Source of the DNA: Myxocyprinus asiaticus
Lineage: Eukaryota > Chordata > Actinopteri > Cypriniformes > Catostomidae
DNA length: 64,000 bases
Assembly: GCF_019703515.2 (NCBI RefSeq)
Contig: NC_059372.1
Location: forward strand, 11,765,492-11,829,491
Direction of reading: 5' to 3'
Part shown: positions 13,201 through 22,345 of the stretch, one piece after another
How positions within the stretch are numbered: the stretch's first letter is position 1
Layout of the letters: every line of letters begins with the position of its first letter
Translations under genes and position numbers: made by a program
Notes under the pieces: generated by a model
Databases searched by the model: none
The model's input: the letters and a program-made list of their open reading frames with translations, nothing else
Told to the model about the DNA's origin: nothing

Positions 13201-16200
13201 ATAATGAAAAACTAATATTTATTAATATTTTCATATTGTGGGGGGCCTGGGTATCTCAGCGAGTATTGATGCTGACTACCTCCCCTGGAGTCACGAGTTC
13301 GAATCCAGGGTGTGCTGATTGACTCCAGCCAGGTCTCCTAAGCAACCAAATTGGCCCAGTTGCTAGGGAGGGTAGAGTCACATGGGGTAACCTCCTCGTG
13401 GTCACGATTAAGTGGTTCTCGCTCTCAGTGGGGCGTGTGGTAAATTGTGTGTGGATCGCGGAGAGTAGCACGAGCCTCCACATGTTGTGATTCTCCGCGG
13501 TGTCATGCACAGCGAGCCACGTGATAAGATGTGCAGATTGACAGTCTCAGATGCGGAGGCAACTAAGACTTGTCCTCCGCCACCCGAATTGAGGTGAGTA
13601 ACTGCGCTACCATGAGGACCTAGTAGTGGAAATTGGGCATTCCAAAATTAGGGAGAAAAGGGGATAAAAATATATATATATATATTTTCATATTGTTCCT
13701 AGTTAGGTCCCCTGTATAATTAACAGCATTAGCTGGGAGAGATTGTATTTCTGTATTTAAGCAAAAGGGACATTATAACTAAAATATACCCGTATGTATC
13801 GATATGGATTTGAGTCGAATTGAGAGCTCGTGAATCGTATCGAATCGTGGATAAATTATCAATACCCAGCCCAACTTTCAAACATAGAGAATTGTAGAAT
13901 TCAGCTCTCTGCAGACCTCAGAACAGTAGCAGTAGTTTTATAAAGATTTATGGCCAAGATGATAGACAGTGTGGTAAATATTGAACATTACAGTTTGACA
14001 TTATTTTCATTCTAAACAATGTTTGGTTTGTTGACTGTGTGTGTGTGCAGGAAGTGATGGAGTACAGCCGCCAACTGGAGAGAAGGCTGGAGGTGCTGAG
14101 TGATTCTAAATGGAGTGAAACAGCCCTGCTGCACAGCAGTGAGTCAATGTGCTTTCTTTAATTCTGTACAAACACCACTACACAACGGCACTTTTGTGAG
14201 TCTCGCTACTCTCTTTATTACCCTCACAAAACAATACCACAGAACGCCAGGATAGCAGACAGCCACATCATAAAATGCCACACATCACTGCGCAAAACCG
14301 TTATACAGCCCAGCACCGTGCCAATACACAGCACTTTAAGACCATACAACACTATCATACCAATCCCACATAGTAGTAGCATGCAGCACTGCTATAATAC
14401 ATAACGCTCTAATTGAACACCGCTTTATTATAGACTTATTAACTTTTAAAATGTCTCGGCTTCAGACAGCACACCCACAGACCGTTCACTGACTGTCTGA
14501 TGCATATTGCACTCAAAAATGGAAAGCTTCTCAAAGTCACAAGTGGGTTGCAAAACGATTGGTTGGCTCTACACTGTTTGTAACATTGTTACAAGTTCCC
14601 AGGCTGCTACTGTGTTTTTTTAAATAGCAATAATATTTTTGTTCATTAATTATGAACCCGGAGTTATACTTGGAAAAACCAACCAGAATCCACCCTGTCT
14701 GGTTCGGGTCGAGTCGCAGACCTCTACCTTGAGCACACCTATATATTCTACTTTGCTCTCAGCATAATATTGGGTTTAAGTTTTACCTATTCCTAACTGT
14801 AACATAAACAGGGCTCAAAAATAAGGACTGCCCGATGGCCCGGGCCCCAGTGTAAGGGAGATTCGGGCCAGTTGCAAGATCTGTCACTTGCCCTCTCGGG
14901 TCAGAGCTGCATTTATAACTTTAGTGCAAGCAGACAACAAGCGATAGAGCACAAAAATTACACAGAGCGAACACAGTCTTCTAACAGAGCGCACAGAGAC
15001 GAACTAGCACGAGCGTGCAGACAGACGTGCATGAGCACTGAGCGAACTATCCTCGTTTTAAGTGTCTTAGCAGCATCAATTTCCAAATGGGTTGAAAATT
15101 ACAGGTAAAAACCCACCTCATGAATTTCAAAGCGGGATCGCACGTATAACACAACATTTTAATTATCCCTGCACATTCCATGTTCACAGTGCAGGGAATT
15201 TCCTGTTTTTTTTTTTGTTTAACATGATGGTGAACATTAGTACCACATGGGAACACAAAAAATCAATAGTTTCTTTCTGTTGGACTAGAAATCCATTTTT
15301 CTCCGTGCATCTCTCTCATCATCTCTCTTCGTGCAGTGTACTGACCAGAAAAGGTTAGTCAGTGATTTTAGCACACTAAAATCATGTTAACACACTTATT
15401 GCTTATGTCGTGTGGCTGTACTTTGGCCCACTTGAATGTTTTCGCCTTCCGAGTGCCCATTGTTGTTGCATAAATTGCATATATGGTTTTTGAGCCTCTG
15501 ATCTGCTCCGTTGAACTCTTCGCTGAAAAACATGTGTTAATTGCAGGATGGCTGAGGTTAGTATGATGTATTTATGACTTCATATCTGTAAAGTTCTTAT
15601 ATAGGGTTACATAAGGCATAAAGCTGTAATTTATGCGGGCCAGTAGAACAATCCTTATTGTTGAGCCCTGCATAAATAAAGCAAACTGTGATTGATCATT
15701 TTAAACGTCAGACAGACAGCCACTTCCTGTTCAAGTGGGCAGTTCCTGGCCAGTATAATCAGCCAATTTATGCTGATAGTCAAAAGTCTTGCTATGTCAA
15801 TCTGGTAAAATACTGTACAATGAAAAACACAATTATAAAGCACATCTTTTTAAAACATATCTTTCAGGAGCAGAGCATTACACAACTTTACATGTTCAAT
15901 TGTGCAAATCAAGACAATAATACATAATAGCCTAACAGGACTCTTCATATTATCTGATTATATGCTCCTATGCCATCCTCGGTTGCAGGCCGTGCAGAGA
16001 GCCCACTGCTGTCTGATTCGGAGGATGAGAATCCTGAGGCCTTGCAGGACGCACACTCTTCTGGGCCTCTGAACCACTACAGTCTTTGTGAGCAGCCCCA
16101 GGCTGACCTGCTGCTCCCAGCCACCCCACCACCCTCTCCTAGACACCCTTCCAGCATGGACACAGTAGTCATCAGCCAACCTGCACCTTTGTCCTATCCG

Positions 16201-19200
16201 CACCAGCCCAAAGCTCATACACACTCTCACAGCTCTGAGTCGGTGAGAGTTTGTTATCGCCAGGTTACTGCAGTACATCTAAAAGTGCTGTTATTGGGGT
16301 TGCATAGAAATCACTCTAGGGAACAATCTGCATATTGTCTAGAATAGATTATCAACTGTTTGTTTGTATAGTTTCGTTGTAGGCGACCTACATGTAATAC
16401 TGCATAGTGGCTGAGTTTCACCTACAGTATAATGCCTTTGTACACTAGGGATGTGCACAACAACTAATTTCACTGACATTTAAAATGAAATTTTGTCTAA
16501 AAGTAAGAAAGCCTCAGAAAACAGTAAAAAAAAACAAACATTGTATATATTCAATCTATTTGAAATAATCTATTATTCCAACAGTCAAATCCGATACTAA
16601 ATGTCGCTGAAAAAAGACCATTTGCGACGTGCTAGCCTTTCATTATGACCATTGTACATAAAACATAAATCCTGATAGGCATTACTGAATCAATGCTAGC
16701 CAATATAGGCATATTAATAAAAATTTTTTTTTTTAAAAAGAATAGTCTGCACTTCGTTGAAAACTACTTACTCAGACAATACATTTTTGCTGAGGGAAAT
16801 TTACATGTCAGCGTAGTCCGGTTAAAGTCGGGACCTGAGGTGATTAATCCATGCACTTCAGAAAGCAATCCGCTAAAATTCTGAGTAAGCGTCTGGCATT
16901 CCCGCACCAATACAGAAGTGTATATTTCCATACTTTGCTCATCTTGCGAGAGGACAATTTTTCAGCGCACCGCGAGTGAAAGCATGCAAACCCTAATGTA
17001 AAATGAAACTTTTTATAGATCTGCTCCAGATATCAGCTTTTTTTAATTGTATTATTTATTATATTAAAAAAGGAATGTTAACATGACAGTAATTTGAGCG
17101 TTGCCATATAAGGCAAAAAGTTTAATGTGGAAATGTTTTTTAACTGACTAGTGCTAGTGCTGACTAGCAGCAGCAGTACCGTTTAGTTGACTAGTCTCGC
17201 ACATGCGTTAAAAAATATTCGCACCAGTCTGGGAACACATATTTTTTGTTAAGTGAACAGTAATTTTTATTTTATTTTTGGCATCCGAACAAGTAAAATA
17301 ATCAACAGCTGTAGCCTCCTAATTTAAAAAAACTGAAAAACGTATGCAGAATGATATTTTAGACTTTTTTTTTGTAATGGTCTGTGAGGGTTTTTTTTGG
17401 CATCTAAACAATTAAATAAAATCATCCTAGCCTTCGAATACAGATACTGTAGTATCCCTGAACTTTATTTTGTCAGTATAAAAGAGTTCAGAAATCTAGC
17501 CGAATAAAAAATAATAATAATAATAATTTATTATTTTTTTTAAAATTACATTTTTTTTATTTTTTTTTATTTTTTATCTTGCATTAAAAATCTTCTTTTT
17601 CATGCCATAAACTTGGTGTGAATATTCATGTGGTCTCTTATTAATGTGAATGTGCCTGTGTGTGTTTTGCAGGAGGAAGAGTATGAAGCCGCTCTGTCAG
17701 GTGGGCACAGCTCTGGAGAGGAGACAGCCCTCCTCTTGCCTGACAGCAGAGATGCTGCCCTCGGGTACAGCATGCACAAAAACACATTCATTGTCTATAA
17801 ACTCCATCAGTCACACCGTCATTATCTGTGACCTGCAGACACGGGCTCAGATAGATTTTCACATGTACTCTTACACAACCCACACAAGTAAATATGTCAC
17901 TGTCGCAAAAACGCACTCGGCCCTTCTCTTTCCCTAACACCTCACTTTATATCTCCCTGTCAAAGTTCATCTCTTTTTCTGTCTTTGCACACTCACACGC
18001 GTTAATGTAGGCCTTTATTTATGGTGACAGTCTGAATATGGTGAGGAGATGGAAGTTTTGAATACCACCTCATAAAATTAGTGAGGGAGAAGGGAGGAGT
18101 GAAAGAGAGCGAGAGAAGGCATAGAGTGAGTTCTGTGAGAGGAGGACAAGAGGACGGATAAGTTGACAGGAAGCTGTAGCAATGATTTACACAGAGGGTA
18201 GTCAGCGCTCACCGGCCAATTTTCAGCATCATTAAAAGCCTTTCTCCCTCACAACTCTCCTTCACCCGCTTTCTTTCTCTCCCTAACTCTACTCTTCTAC
18301 CCCCCTCTATCAGTTCCCCTCTTTCTATCCATCTTTTTCATATTCTGTCCTGTTTTGCCATCTATTAACACCAATTCTTCCAGGGGTCCAAGATTTGGTT
18401 TGGTACTATTGGCAGTTAGCCCCTGCTGGTAGATGCCGTAACTACACCAATATATGTAACTTAAAATTGCTACATTTTCACATGTTCTTTAATTATTATT
18501 TTTTTAGAGGCTCTTAAAGGGATAGTTTACCAAAAAATGAAAATGTTGTCATTATTTACTCATGTGGGGCTCCAAAAAGGTCAAAATAACACTGAAATGC
18601 ACCATTATATTAGTCAATATGACACGTGCTATATTCTACGTTTTTTTAAGCCTTTGTCCTCAGAAAAGTCATTATGCACTGAAAATCTTGCCCTACCCCA
18701 AATATTCAGCTTCAGGAGATTTGGAATATACAGAGATGAGCCAAAACATTATGACGACCTGCCTAATATGCTGTCGGTCCTCCACATGCTGCCAAAAACG
18801 GTGCCGACCTGCCGAGGCATGGACTCTACAAGACCCCTCTGGCACCAAGACATTAGTCCTGTAAGTTGCGAGGTGGAGCCTCCGTGGATCACACTTGTTG
18901 GTCCAGCACATCTCACAGAGGGAATTTGGAGGCCAGGGCAACACCTTGAACTCTTCATCATGTTCCTCAAACCATTCCCGAACAATGTGTGCAGTGTGGC
19001 AGGGTGCATTATCCTGCTGAAAGAGGCCACAGCCATCAGGAAATACCATTGCCATGAAGGGGTGTACCTGGTCTGCAACGATGTTTAGGTAGTTGGCACG
19101 TGTCAAATTGATGTCCTCATGAATGGCCAGACCCAAGGCTTCCCAGCAGAACATTGCCCAGAGCACACGTATACACGGCCGTCCACGTGATGTAAAAGAA

Positions 19201-20008
19201 AAAGGGACTCATTAGACCAGGCAACATTCATCCACTGCTCCAAGGTCCAGTTCCGATGTTTGCTTGCCCAATGTAGGCACTTTCGACGGTGGACAGGGGT
19301 CATCATGGGCACTCTGACTGGTCTGTGCCTATGCAGCCCCATACGCAGCAAGGTGTGATTCACTGTGTGTTGTGACACATTCCTCCCATAACCATCATTA
19401 TAATTTTCTGTGCTACAGTAAACCTTCTGTCGGTTCGGACCAGACGGGATAGCCTTCGTTGCCCTCACTCATCGATGAGCCTTGGGCGCCCAACACCCTG
19501 TCGCCGGTTTGTGGTTTGTCCCTCCTCGGACCACTGTTGGTAGGTACTCACCACTGCTGACCGGGAGCACCCCACAAGCCTTAACGTTTCCGAGATGCTC
19601 TGACCCAGTCATCTGGCCATAACAATTTGGCCCTTGTCAAAGTCGCTCTGGTCTTTACTCCTGCCCATTTCTCTTGAATTTAACACGTTGACTATGAGAA
19701 CTTATTGTTCGCTTACCATCTAATCTACCAAGACCTTGACATGTGGCCTTGTTAGGAGATCATCAACAATATTCGCTTCACCTGTGAGTGGTCATAATGT
19801 TTTGGCTCATCAGTGTATGTACACATCATATTGACTACTTTTTTTTTTTTTTATCCTTTTTGGAGCTTGACAGCCTTTGGTCACTATGAACTGTTGTATG
19901 TCTCCCCAAGTACAGTATATTAGAAATGATTGATTTCTTCCCAAAGTCATTCTTGTCCTGTTGTGTGTGTTCTCATGCAGAGATCTGGCTGAGAGTCCCC
20001 TGTGGTGA
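1010..20008 (+). CDS. calcoco1: CALCOCO1 orthologue, 5'-partial, 12 exons
   Basis: Coding exons: 1010-1212, 2848-3060, 3258-3406, 6219-6288, 6388-6543, 7736-7990, 10196-10321, 11694-11789, 14051-14138, 15989-16242, 17673-17764, 19981-20008. All phases agree and the sum is about 575 codons plus a leading partial codon. Domain order follows mammalian CALCOCO1: last SKICH strands (ASYLPG, YQFVYV), an LIR-like LLVI, about 350 residues of charged heptad coiled coil, then an acidic/proline linker with SDSEDENPE and VVISQPAP. The family is known as a nuclear-receptor coactivator and as a cytoplasmic receptor for ER and Golgi autophagy. The N-terminal ~90 residues lie outside the window. The C-terminal zinc finger is absent because the last exon stops after eight codons. 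Identity is sure; the final exon is less so. Gene symbol suffix (a or b paralogue) is not assigned. Confidence 0.93.
1213..2847 (+). other. calcoco1 intron, no gene seen
   Basis: Between two phase-0 exon ends. Open frames at 1569-1802 and elsewhere show no family. A small inverted repeat lies at about 2237-2283 (ttccatttgaaattc facing aattcaaatggaa). A run of T precedes the acceptor at 2825-2843. Confidence 0.6.
2848..3060 (+). CDS. calcoco1: calcoco1 exon: coiled coil
   Basis: Acceptor tttacag ends at 2847, donor gtagcg at 3061; 71 codons, phase 0 at both ends. The protein ([20 protein letters not shown] and on) is rich in K, E and R with heptad leucines and ends GMKKKQK. It matches the start of the CALCOCO1 coiled coil. 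Confidence 0.9.
3258..3406 (+). CDS. calcoco1: calcoco1 exon: coiled coil
   Basis: Acceptor ttttttag, donor gtaagag. It encodes [20 protein letters not shown] and on to [10 protein letters not shown], ending with two bases of an Arg codon completed by the next exon. Confidence 0.9.
3811..5265. mobile_element. hAT-type non-autonomous element in calcoco1 intron
   Basis: Terminal inverted repeats TAGGGCTGAAA at the left and TTTCAGCCCTA at the right, flanked by near-identical 8-bp direct repeats (accataat at 3803-3810, atcataat at 5266-5273). Sub-terminal palindromic attcgac/gtcgac motifs occur at both ends. No transposase frame is present over 1455 bp. The 8-bp target duplication and end sequence point to hAT. 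The frame at 4646-4837 inside it is not a gene. Confidence 0.8.
5669..6072. mobile_element. Inverted-repeat TTAA element fragment (family P)
   Basis: The right end reads aggaatattcctttaa with TTAA at 6073-6076. Inside are the block ccattcacttccattgtaag and an arm shared with the copies at 21850-22345, 43036-43753 and 57707-58255. The left terminus is degenerate. This is a common cyprinid-type interspersed repeat; it has no coding capacity. Confidence 0.65.
6219..6288 (+). CDS. calcoco1: calcoco1 exon: basic/acidic coiled coil
   Basis: Acceptor gtgtag ends at 6218, donor gt at 6289. The first base completes an Arg codon, then [20 protein letters not shown] and NLK follow. It is short (70 bp), but the phases on both sides agree with the neighbouring exons. 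Confidence 0.82.
6388..6543 (+). CDS. calcoco1: calcoco1 exon: coiled coil
   Basis: Acceptor atttaag, donor gtaaca; 52 codons, phase 0. It encodes [20 protein letters not shown] through LNSAHRKE, a heptad-rich stretch. Confidence 0.88.
6697..7527. mobile_element. hAT-type element with perfect 8-bp target duplication
   Basis: Ends TAGGGCTGGGTA and (reverse complement) AAGGGCTAGGTA, flanked by identical 8-bp repeats gtgtataa at 6689-6696 and 7528-7535. It is 831 bp with no coding frame. It shares long stretches (aagatcgatctttca, agtaaaagtt) with the element at 12515-13874 and with an inverted fragment near 37470-37610, so it is one member of a small family here. Confidence 0.85.
7736..7990 (+). 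CDS. calcoco1: calcoco1 exon: central coiled coil
   Basis: The largest coiled-coil exon, 85 codons, phase 0 at both ends; acceptor gagcag, donor gtaatc. It encodes [20 protein letters not shown], then [20 protein letters not shown] and LALREG. The AHTELHQ-RL block matches the AELHRSRLEVAE region of mammalian CALCOCO1. Confidence 0.92.
8226..8766. mobile_element. TTAA-flanked miniature element
   Basis: TTAA at 8222-8225 and 8767-8770 bracket imperfect inverted ends (aagttggggtgtgtaattt against aaggtggagtatgaatttc read from the right). The size, lack of coding and TTAA duplication suggest a piggyBac-type non-autonomous element. Confidence 0.65.
8937..10106. mobile_element. Tc1-like fragments, head to head
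   Basis: On the - strand, 9272 down to about 8937 encodes a decayed Tc1-like transposase N-terminus ([20 protein letters not shown]). On the + strand, from about 9273, the same domain starts again ([20 protein letters not shown], ending [13 protein letters not shown]) and runs to a terminal repeat ggctgatcggtg before TA at 10107-10108. The two copies meet near 9272 as an inverted duplication. The + copy is split by the hAT element at 9499-9961. A related copy is at 45431-45968. No intact transposase remains. Confidence 0.8.
9499..9961. mobile_element. hAT-type miniature element nested in a Tc1 copy
   Basis: Inverted ends CAGTGTTGGGT and ACCCAACACTG; perfect 8-bp target duplication ctcagata at 9491-9498 and 9962-9969. 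Removing the 463-bp insert and one duplication joins the Tc1-like sequence across the site, as confirmed by the uninterrupted relative at 45431-45968 (ctcagataacc). The ends contain repeated taattac blocks. Confidence 0.9.
10196..10321 (+). CDS. calcoco1: calcoco1 exon: coiled coil
   Basis: Acceptor ttaacag, donor gtaaac; 42 codons, phase 0. It encodes [20 protein letters not shown] through [12 protein letters not shown], aligned with the EKDKILKLSAEILRLEKAVQ part of the mammalian protein. Confidence 0.9.
10802..11561. mobile_element. Probable hAT-type element
   Basis: Left end TAGGGCTGTCGATTTAAC, right end ACAGCCGTA, flanked by imperfect 8-bp repeats (gtgttaat, gtatttat; six of eight agree). 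The interior repeats taattaa and gattaattag. No coding frame is seen. Confidence 0.55.
11694..11789 (+). CDS. calcoco1: calcoco1 exon: coiled coil, GC donor
   Basis: Acceptor tctcag. It encodes [32 protein letters not shown]; the counterpart in mammals is [20 protein letters not shown]. The exon must stop after CAG at 11789 to stay in frame with the next exon ([10 protein letters not shown]). The donor there reads cag|gcaaga, a GC splice site. Reading on would reach a stop at about 11844 after 19 unrelated residues. Confidence 0.88.
12515..13874. mobile_element. hAT-type element carrying a SINE
   Basis: Same family as 6697-7527 (shared aagatcgatcttta, agatttcactca, agtaaaagtt). Ends TAGGGGTGGGT and ACCCAGCCCAA; 8-bp flanks cttttaaa (12507-12514) and ctttcaaa (13875-13882), seven of eight identical. 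A SINE is inserted at 13240-13681. Without it the element is about 0.9 kb. Non-coding. Confidence 0.82.
13240..13681 (+). mobile_element. tRNA-derived SINE with 15-bp target duplication
   Basis: The head carries a tRNA-like A box (tgggtatctcagcgagta) and B box (gagttcgaatcc), followed by a ~300-bp body and a short AT tail. Perfect flanking direct repeats atattttcatattgt lie at 13225-13239 and 13682-13696. Two more copies are at 57055-57457 (- strand) and 62271-62625. The open frame on the - strand here is not a gene. Confidence 0.92.
14051..14138 (+). CDS. calcoco1: calcoco1 exon: end of coiled coil
   Basis: Acceptor gtgtgcag, donor gtgagt. It encodes [20 protein letters not shown] and WSETALLHS and ends one base into a Ser codon. 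It matches [20 protein letters not shown] of the mammalian protein, the last coiled-coil segment. Confidence 0.92.
14809..15670. mobile_element. Inverted-repeat DNA element, CAGGGCTC ends
   Basis: Left end CAGGGCTCAAAAATAAGGAC, right end ccttattgttgagccctg, with the direct repeat cataaa immediately outside both ends. Sub-terminal gggcca motifs sit on both arms. Frames at 14872-15358 inside it have no recognisable family. Superfamily uncertain (hAT-like ends, but only a 6-bp repeat seen). Confidence 0.65.
15989..16242 (+). CDS. calcoco1: calcoco1 exon: acidic/proline linker with VVISQP motif
   Basis: Acceptor ggttgcag, donor gtgaga. It encodes [20 protein letters not shown], a proline/serine region, then [16 protein letters not shown] at about 16159-16206. 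SDSEDE and VVISQPAP are the most conserved blocks of this region in mammalian CALCOCO1. VVISQP fits the ankyrin-repeat-binding consensus reported for partners of the Golgi palmitoyltransferases ZDHHC17/13. The - strand frame over it is a shadow. Confidence 0.92.
16243..17672 (+). other. calcoco1 intron, no gene seen
   Basis: AT-rich. A stretch beginning ctagggatgtgcacaac near 16446 and another with repeated actagt near 17147-17195 look like the ends of a decayed hAT-type element, but no target duplication could be read. T-rich runs lie at 17520-17580. Confidence 0.5.
17673..17764 (+). CDS. calcoco1: calcoco1 exon: acidic C-terminal region
   Basis: Acceptor ttttgcag, donor gtacag. It encodes [30 protein letters not shown] and two bases of a Gly codon. 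SGGEEANLLLPE of the mammalian protein aligns with [11 protein letters not shown]. Confidence 0.88.
17765..18517 (+). other. calcoco1 intron, no gene seen
   Basis: It holds a pyrimidine-rich stretch (18250-18360) and no coding signal. Reading through the 17764 donor would add about 22 unrelated residues before a stop. Confidence 0.5.
18518..19935. mobile_element. TTAA-type inverted-repeat element split by a Tc1 copy
   Basis: The left arm starts after TTAA at 18514-18517 (agggatagtttacc, the family also at 46772, 56188 and 57020). Arms gctccaaaaaggtcaa (about 18570) and tcctttttggagcttgaca (about 19853) face each other, as do agtcaatatga and tcatattgact, so an older hairpin-like element was opened by the insertion at 18731-19815. 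The right terminus is unclear. Confidence 0.6.
18731..19815 (-). mobile_element. Tc1/mariner element with broken transposase
   Basis: Inverted ends with gatgagccaaaacattatga at the left and its complement at the right, flanked by TA (18729-18730, 19816-19817). The - strand keeps transposase pieces in more than one frame: [40 protein letters not shown], and [20 protein letters not shown] with the DDE-domain Asp. Frame changes and a truncated C-terminus make it inactive. A shorter relative is at 39240-39976. Confidence 0.9.
19981..20008 (+). CDS. calcoco1: calcoco1 terminal coding exon with early stop
   Basis: Acceptor tctcatgcag at 19971-19980. The first base completes Gly, then DLAESPLW and TGA at 20006-20008. 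DLAES resembles the DMASG that follows the acidic region in the mammalian protein, but the zinc finger beyond it is missing. Alternative: a frame shifted by one base stays open longer (about 20002-20085), so a frameshift or a different last exon cannot be excluded. Confidence 0.6.
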
Positions 20009-21815
20009 AAAGTAGAACTGCAGAGGGCCAGCACAGTGTGGATGGCTTCACGCCACTGCAACTTGTGTTAAAAGTTTTATATTTAGAAGCATTTGCGCTT
20101 TATATTATATTGACATGAGTATTTAAATATGCAATTTGCTTTATACTTTATATGCATTTAGAATCTGCACAAGCTATTAGACCTCTAAATGTATCACACG
20201 GTTTTAATGATATTTGCCCGGACGTGTTATTTTTCACATATCAACTGACAAGCAGAAAGAGTGTCTGTAATGAGCAGATCAAAGGAAAGATTGTATATGA
20301 GGAGGAAGTAATGCGTTTGTTTGTGTGTGTATGTTACTGTTGTTTATCTATTTGAATCTTGCTTCTCTTGGTATTTACTTGAGTTCTGTCACAAGTCTCA
20401 TACTTCTATATTACCATTAATCTGTAATCAGCAATAATTTAAAGCACAATGTTTGACATCTTTTCAGGTTTTTAATGTAAGATTTAGTTTGGGTGCTCTT
20501 CATTTTGTGGGTCTTGTAGTAGAAATATTTTGAATTGTTGTTGCAGAATCAAAAGTCTTTTGAAGAAAGTTTCTGTGATTGTTCACGGATGACATGGTTA
20601 TGTGCAATGGGACACACTAGCAACTGATCATTGTGTTTCATAGTAAAAGAGTGACATTTTTCATAGATTCATTAAATTTACTTTCATCCTAAAGTCACAT
20701 CATTCATATATGCAAGCTTTTATTTGGTGGAGAAAATCCACTGCACCAGTGACCGGAGATTTTGGATATTTTAATTAGTGTGAATTTATTTAAAATTGTA
20801 ATTACTCTGAATTGTTATTTGGTGCTTACTGGATTTATTGTAGTTTTATGCATTATATTGAAACACTATTTGACATTACAGAGGGAATTCTTACTTGTAT
20901 TGACTTGGCTCTTGGATATCAGTAATTAGTACTGTAGAAAGGTATTTTAATTTCAAGGCATTATTTTTTCCAACAAATCAAACTGTTTAAAAATGTGCCT
21001 CATAAAAAACAAACAAAGCATATATTAAAAAGTGCAAATAATTAAGGGAAATATGACATGGTATTATACGTTTTTTTCCACAATGTTTTTTTTTTTTTTT
21101 CAGTCTTTAAAACATTGCCCTGTTTTGCTCACTGTATTCAAAGAACTTGCATTGTGTTTGGTTGATTTTTTTTTATTGCTTTTATCTTTACTATAGGGAC
21201 AAGTTTGAATAGCTCCTATGTTATTTGCCTTTTATACAACACATTTTAACATCTGTATTGACTTATGTGATGTCAACATTATTACACACTGAAACATGCT
21301 TTTGCTGTTACTCTGTATTCATCAGTCTACTAAACTTTAGACTTTTGTATTGTATGCTTGACTAGGTTTTTCTTGAATAGTAGGCTGTACTCTAGAACGT
21401 TATGCTATTGTCAAGAAATCTGGGATTGAATACATCATTTTCATGAGTTAAACTTCTGTTGTTTCCACCAACTCTAAAAGTTTGACCACAGCTATATGAA
21501 TTTTGACCTACACTACCACATTTACTGGAAACTCGTTTATGGCAGGAAAATGTTAAGTCATAAGTAATTGTTGTCAAATTATTTCTATTATATAAGAGTT
21601 TCAATAATGTCTAAGGGACATTGTTTTTAAGAACGCAGGTCAATTGAGGGCAATGTGATTTTTGTCAACTCTGTCAGAGAATTTGACTTTTGTGCAGTTA
21701 TTGCTATATTCACTTAATTAAAATATTTTATTTTATTTTATTTTTATTTTTTAGGTTATGCTGTTCTGTGCAGGGTGTGGATGGGTTTCAGTAATAAAAT
21801 AATATAACATTTATG
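20009..21815 (+). other. calcoco1: Probable calcoco1 3' UTR
   Basis: AT-rich, no coding signal and few recognisable repeats. Candidate polyadenylation signals are attaaa at 20671-20676 and aataaa at 21793-21798. The extent is inferred; an RNA read would settle it. Confidence 0.45.
21793..21798 (+). terminator. Candidate calcoco1 poly(A) signal
   Basis: AATAAA hexamer about 1.8 kb after the stop codon and before the next repeat element. An ATTAAA at 20671 is the proximal alternative. Confidence 0.4.
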
Positions 21816-21849
21816 TTTCCATTGGATCATTTAAAAAAAATTCAGTCTC

Positions 21850-22345
21850 AGTTAACAGAATTTGGGGCATTATGTTGATTAGCACAACTTATTTTGACTC
21901 ATCACTTCTTTATTTAAAATAAAGAAAAAAGCACCGTTACATTAAGGCATTTACAATGGAAGTGAATGGGGGAAGTACATAATCGTTAAAATAAACAATA
22001 TTTCAAAAATATAGCCACAAGACATTATACACGTAAACATGATTTAAGTGATATCAAATCACTTACTAACCTTTTCGGTGTAAAGTTAATCTTTGTTGTC
22101 ATGGCCTGTAATCCTGTATTTGGATATACTGTAAGTTTACACAGACACGATTAGTAAGTGATTGTATCTCACTAAATTCACATTAACGGATAATGTTTAC
22201 TGTATGTCTTGTGGCTATACCTTTGAAACCATGTATATTTTAATGTTATGGACTGGCCCCATTCACTTCCACTGCATTACTGTACCTGTTTTTTTTAAAT
22301 AAAGAGGTGGTGAGTTGAAATTATTTTTTGTTAATCAACATGCCA
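21850..22345. mobile_element. Inverted-repeat element, family P
   Basis: Shares gtgaatgggg, agccacaagacat and ctggccccattcacttcca with the other family P copies; the two arms are roughly complementary around a centre near 22130. Termini are degenerate. It begins just after the putative calcoco1 poly(A) signal. Confidence 0.6.

Noticed and set aside
16243..16347. Extension of the calcoco1 exon past 16242 in the same frame
   Set aside because: A good donor (gtgaga) lies at 16243, and the phase and conserved order require splicing to 17673. The extra residues match nothing.
18693..19468. Two overlapping - strand frames with transposase-like sequence as genes
   Set aside because: They belong to one decayed Tc1 element, are in different frames and lack a complete catalytic domain.
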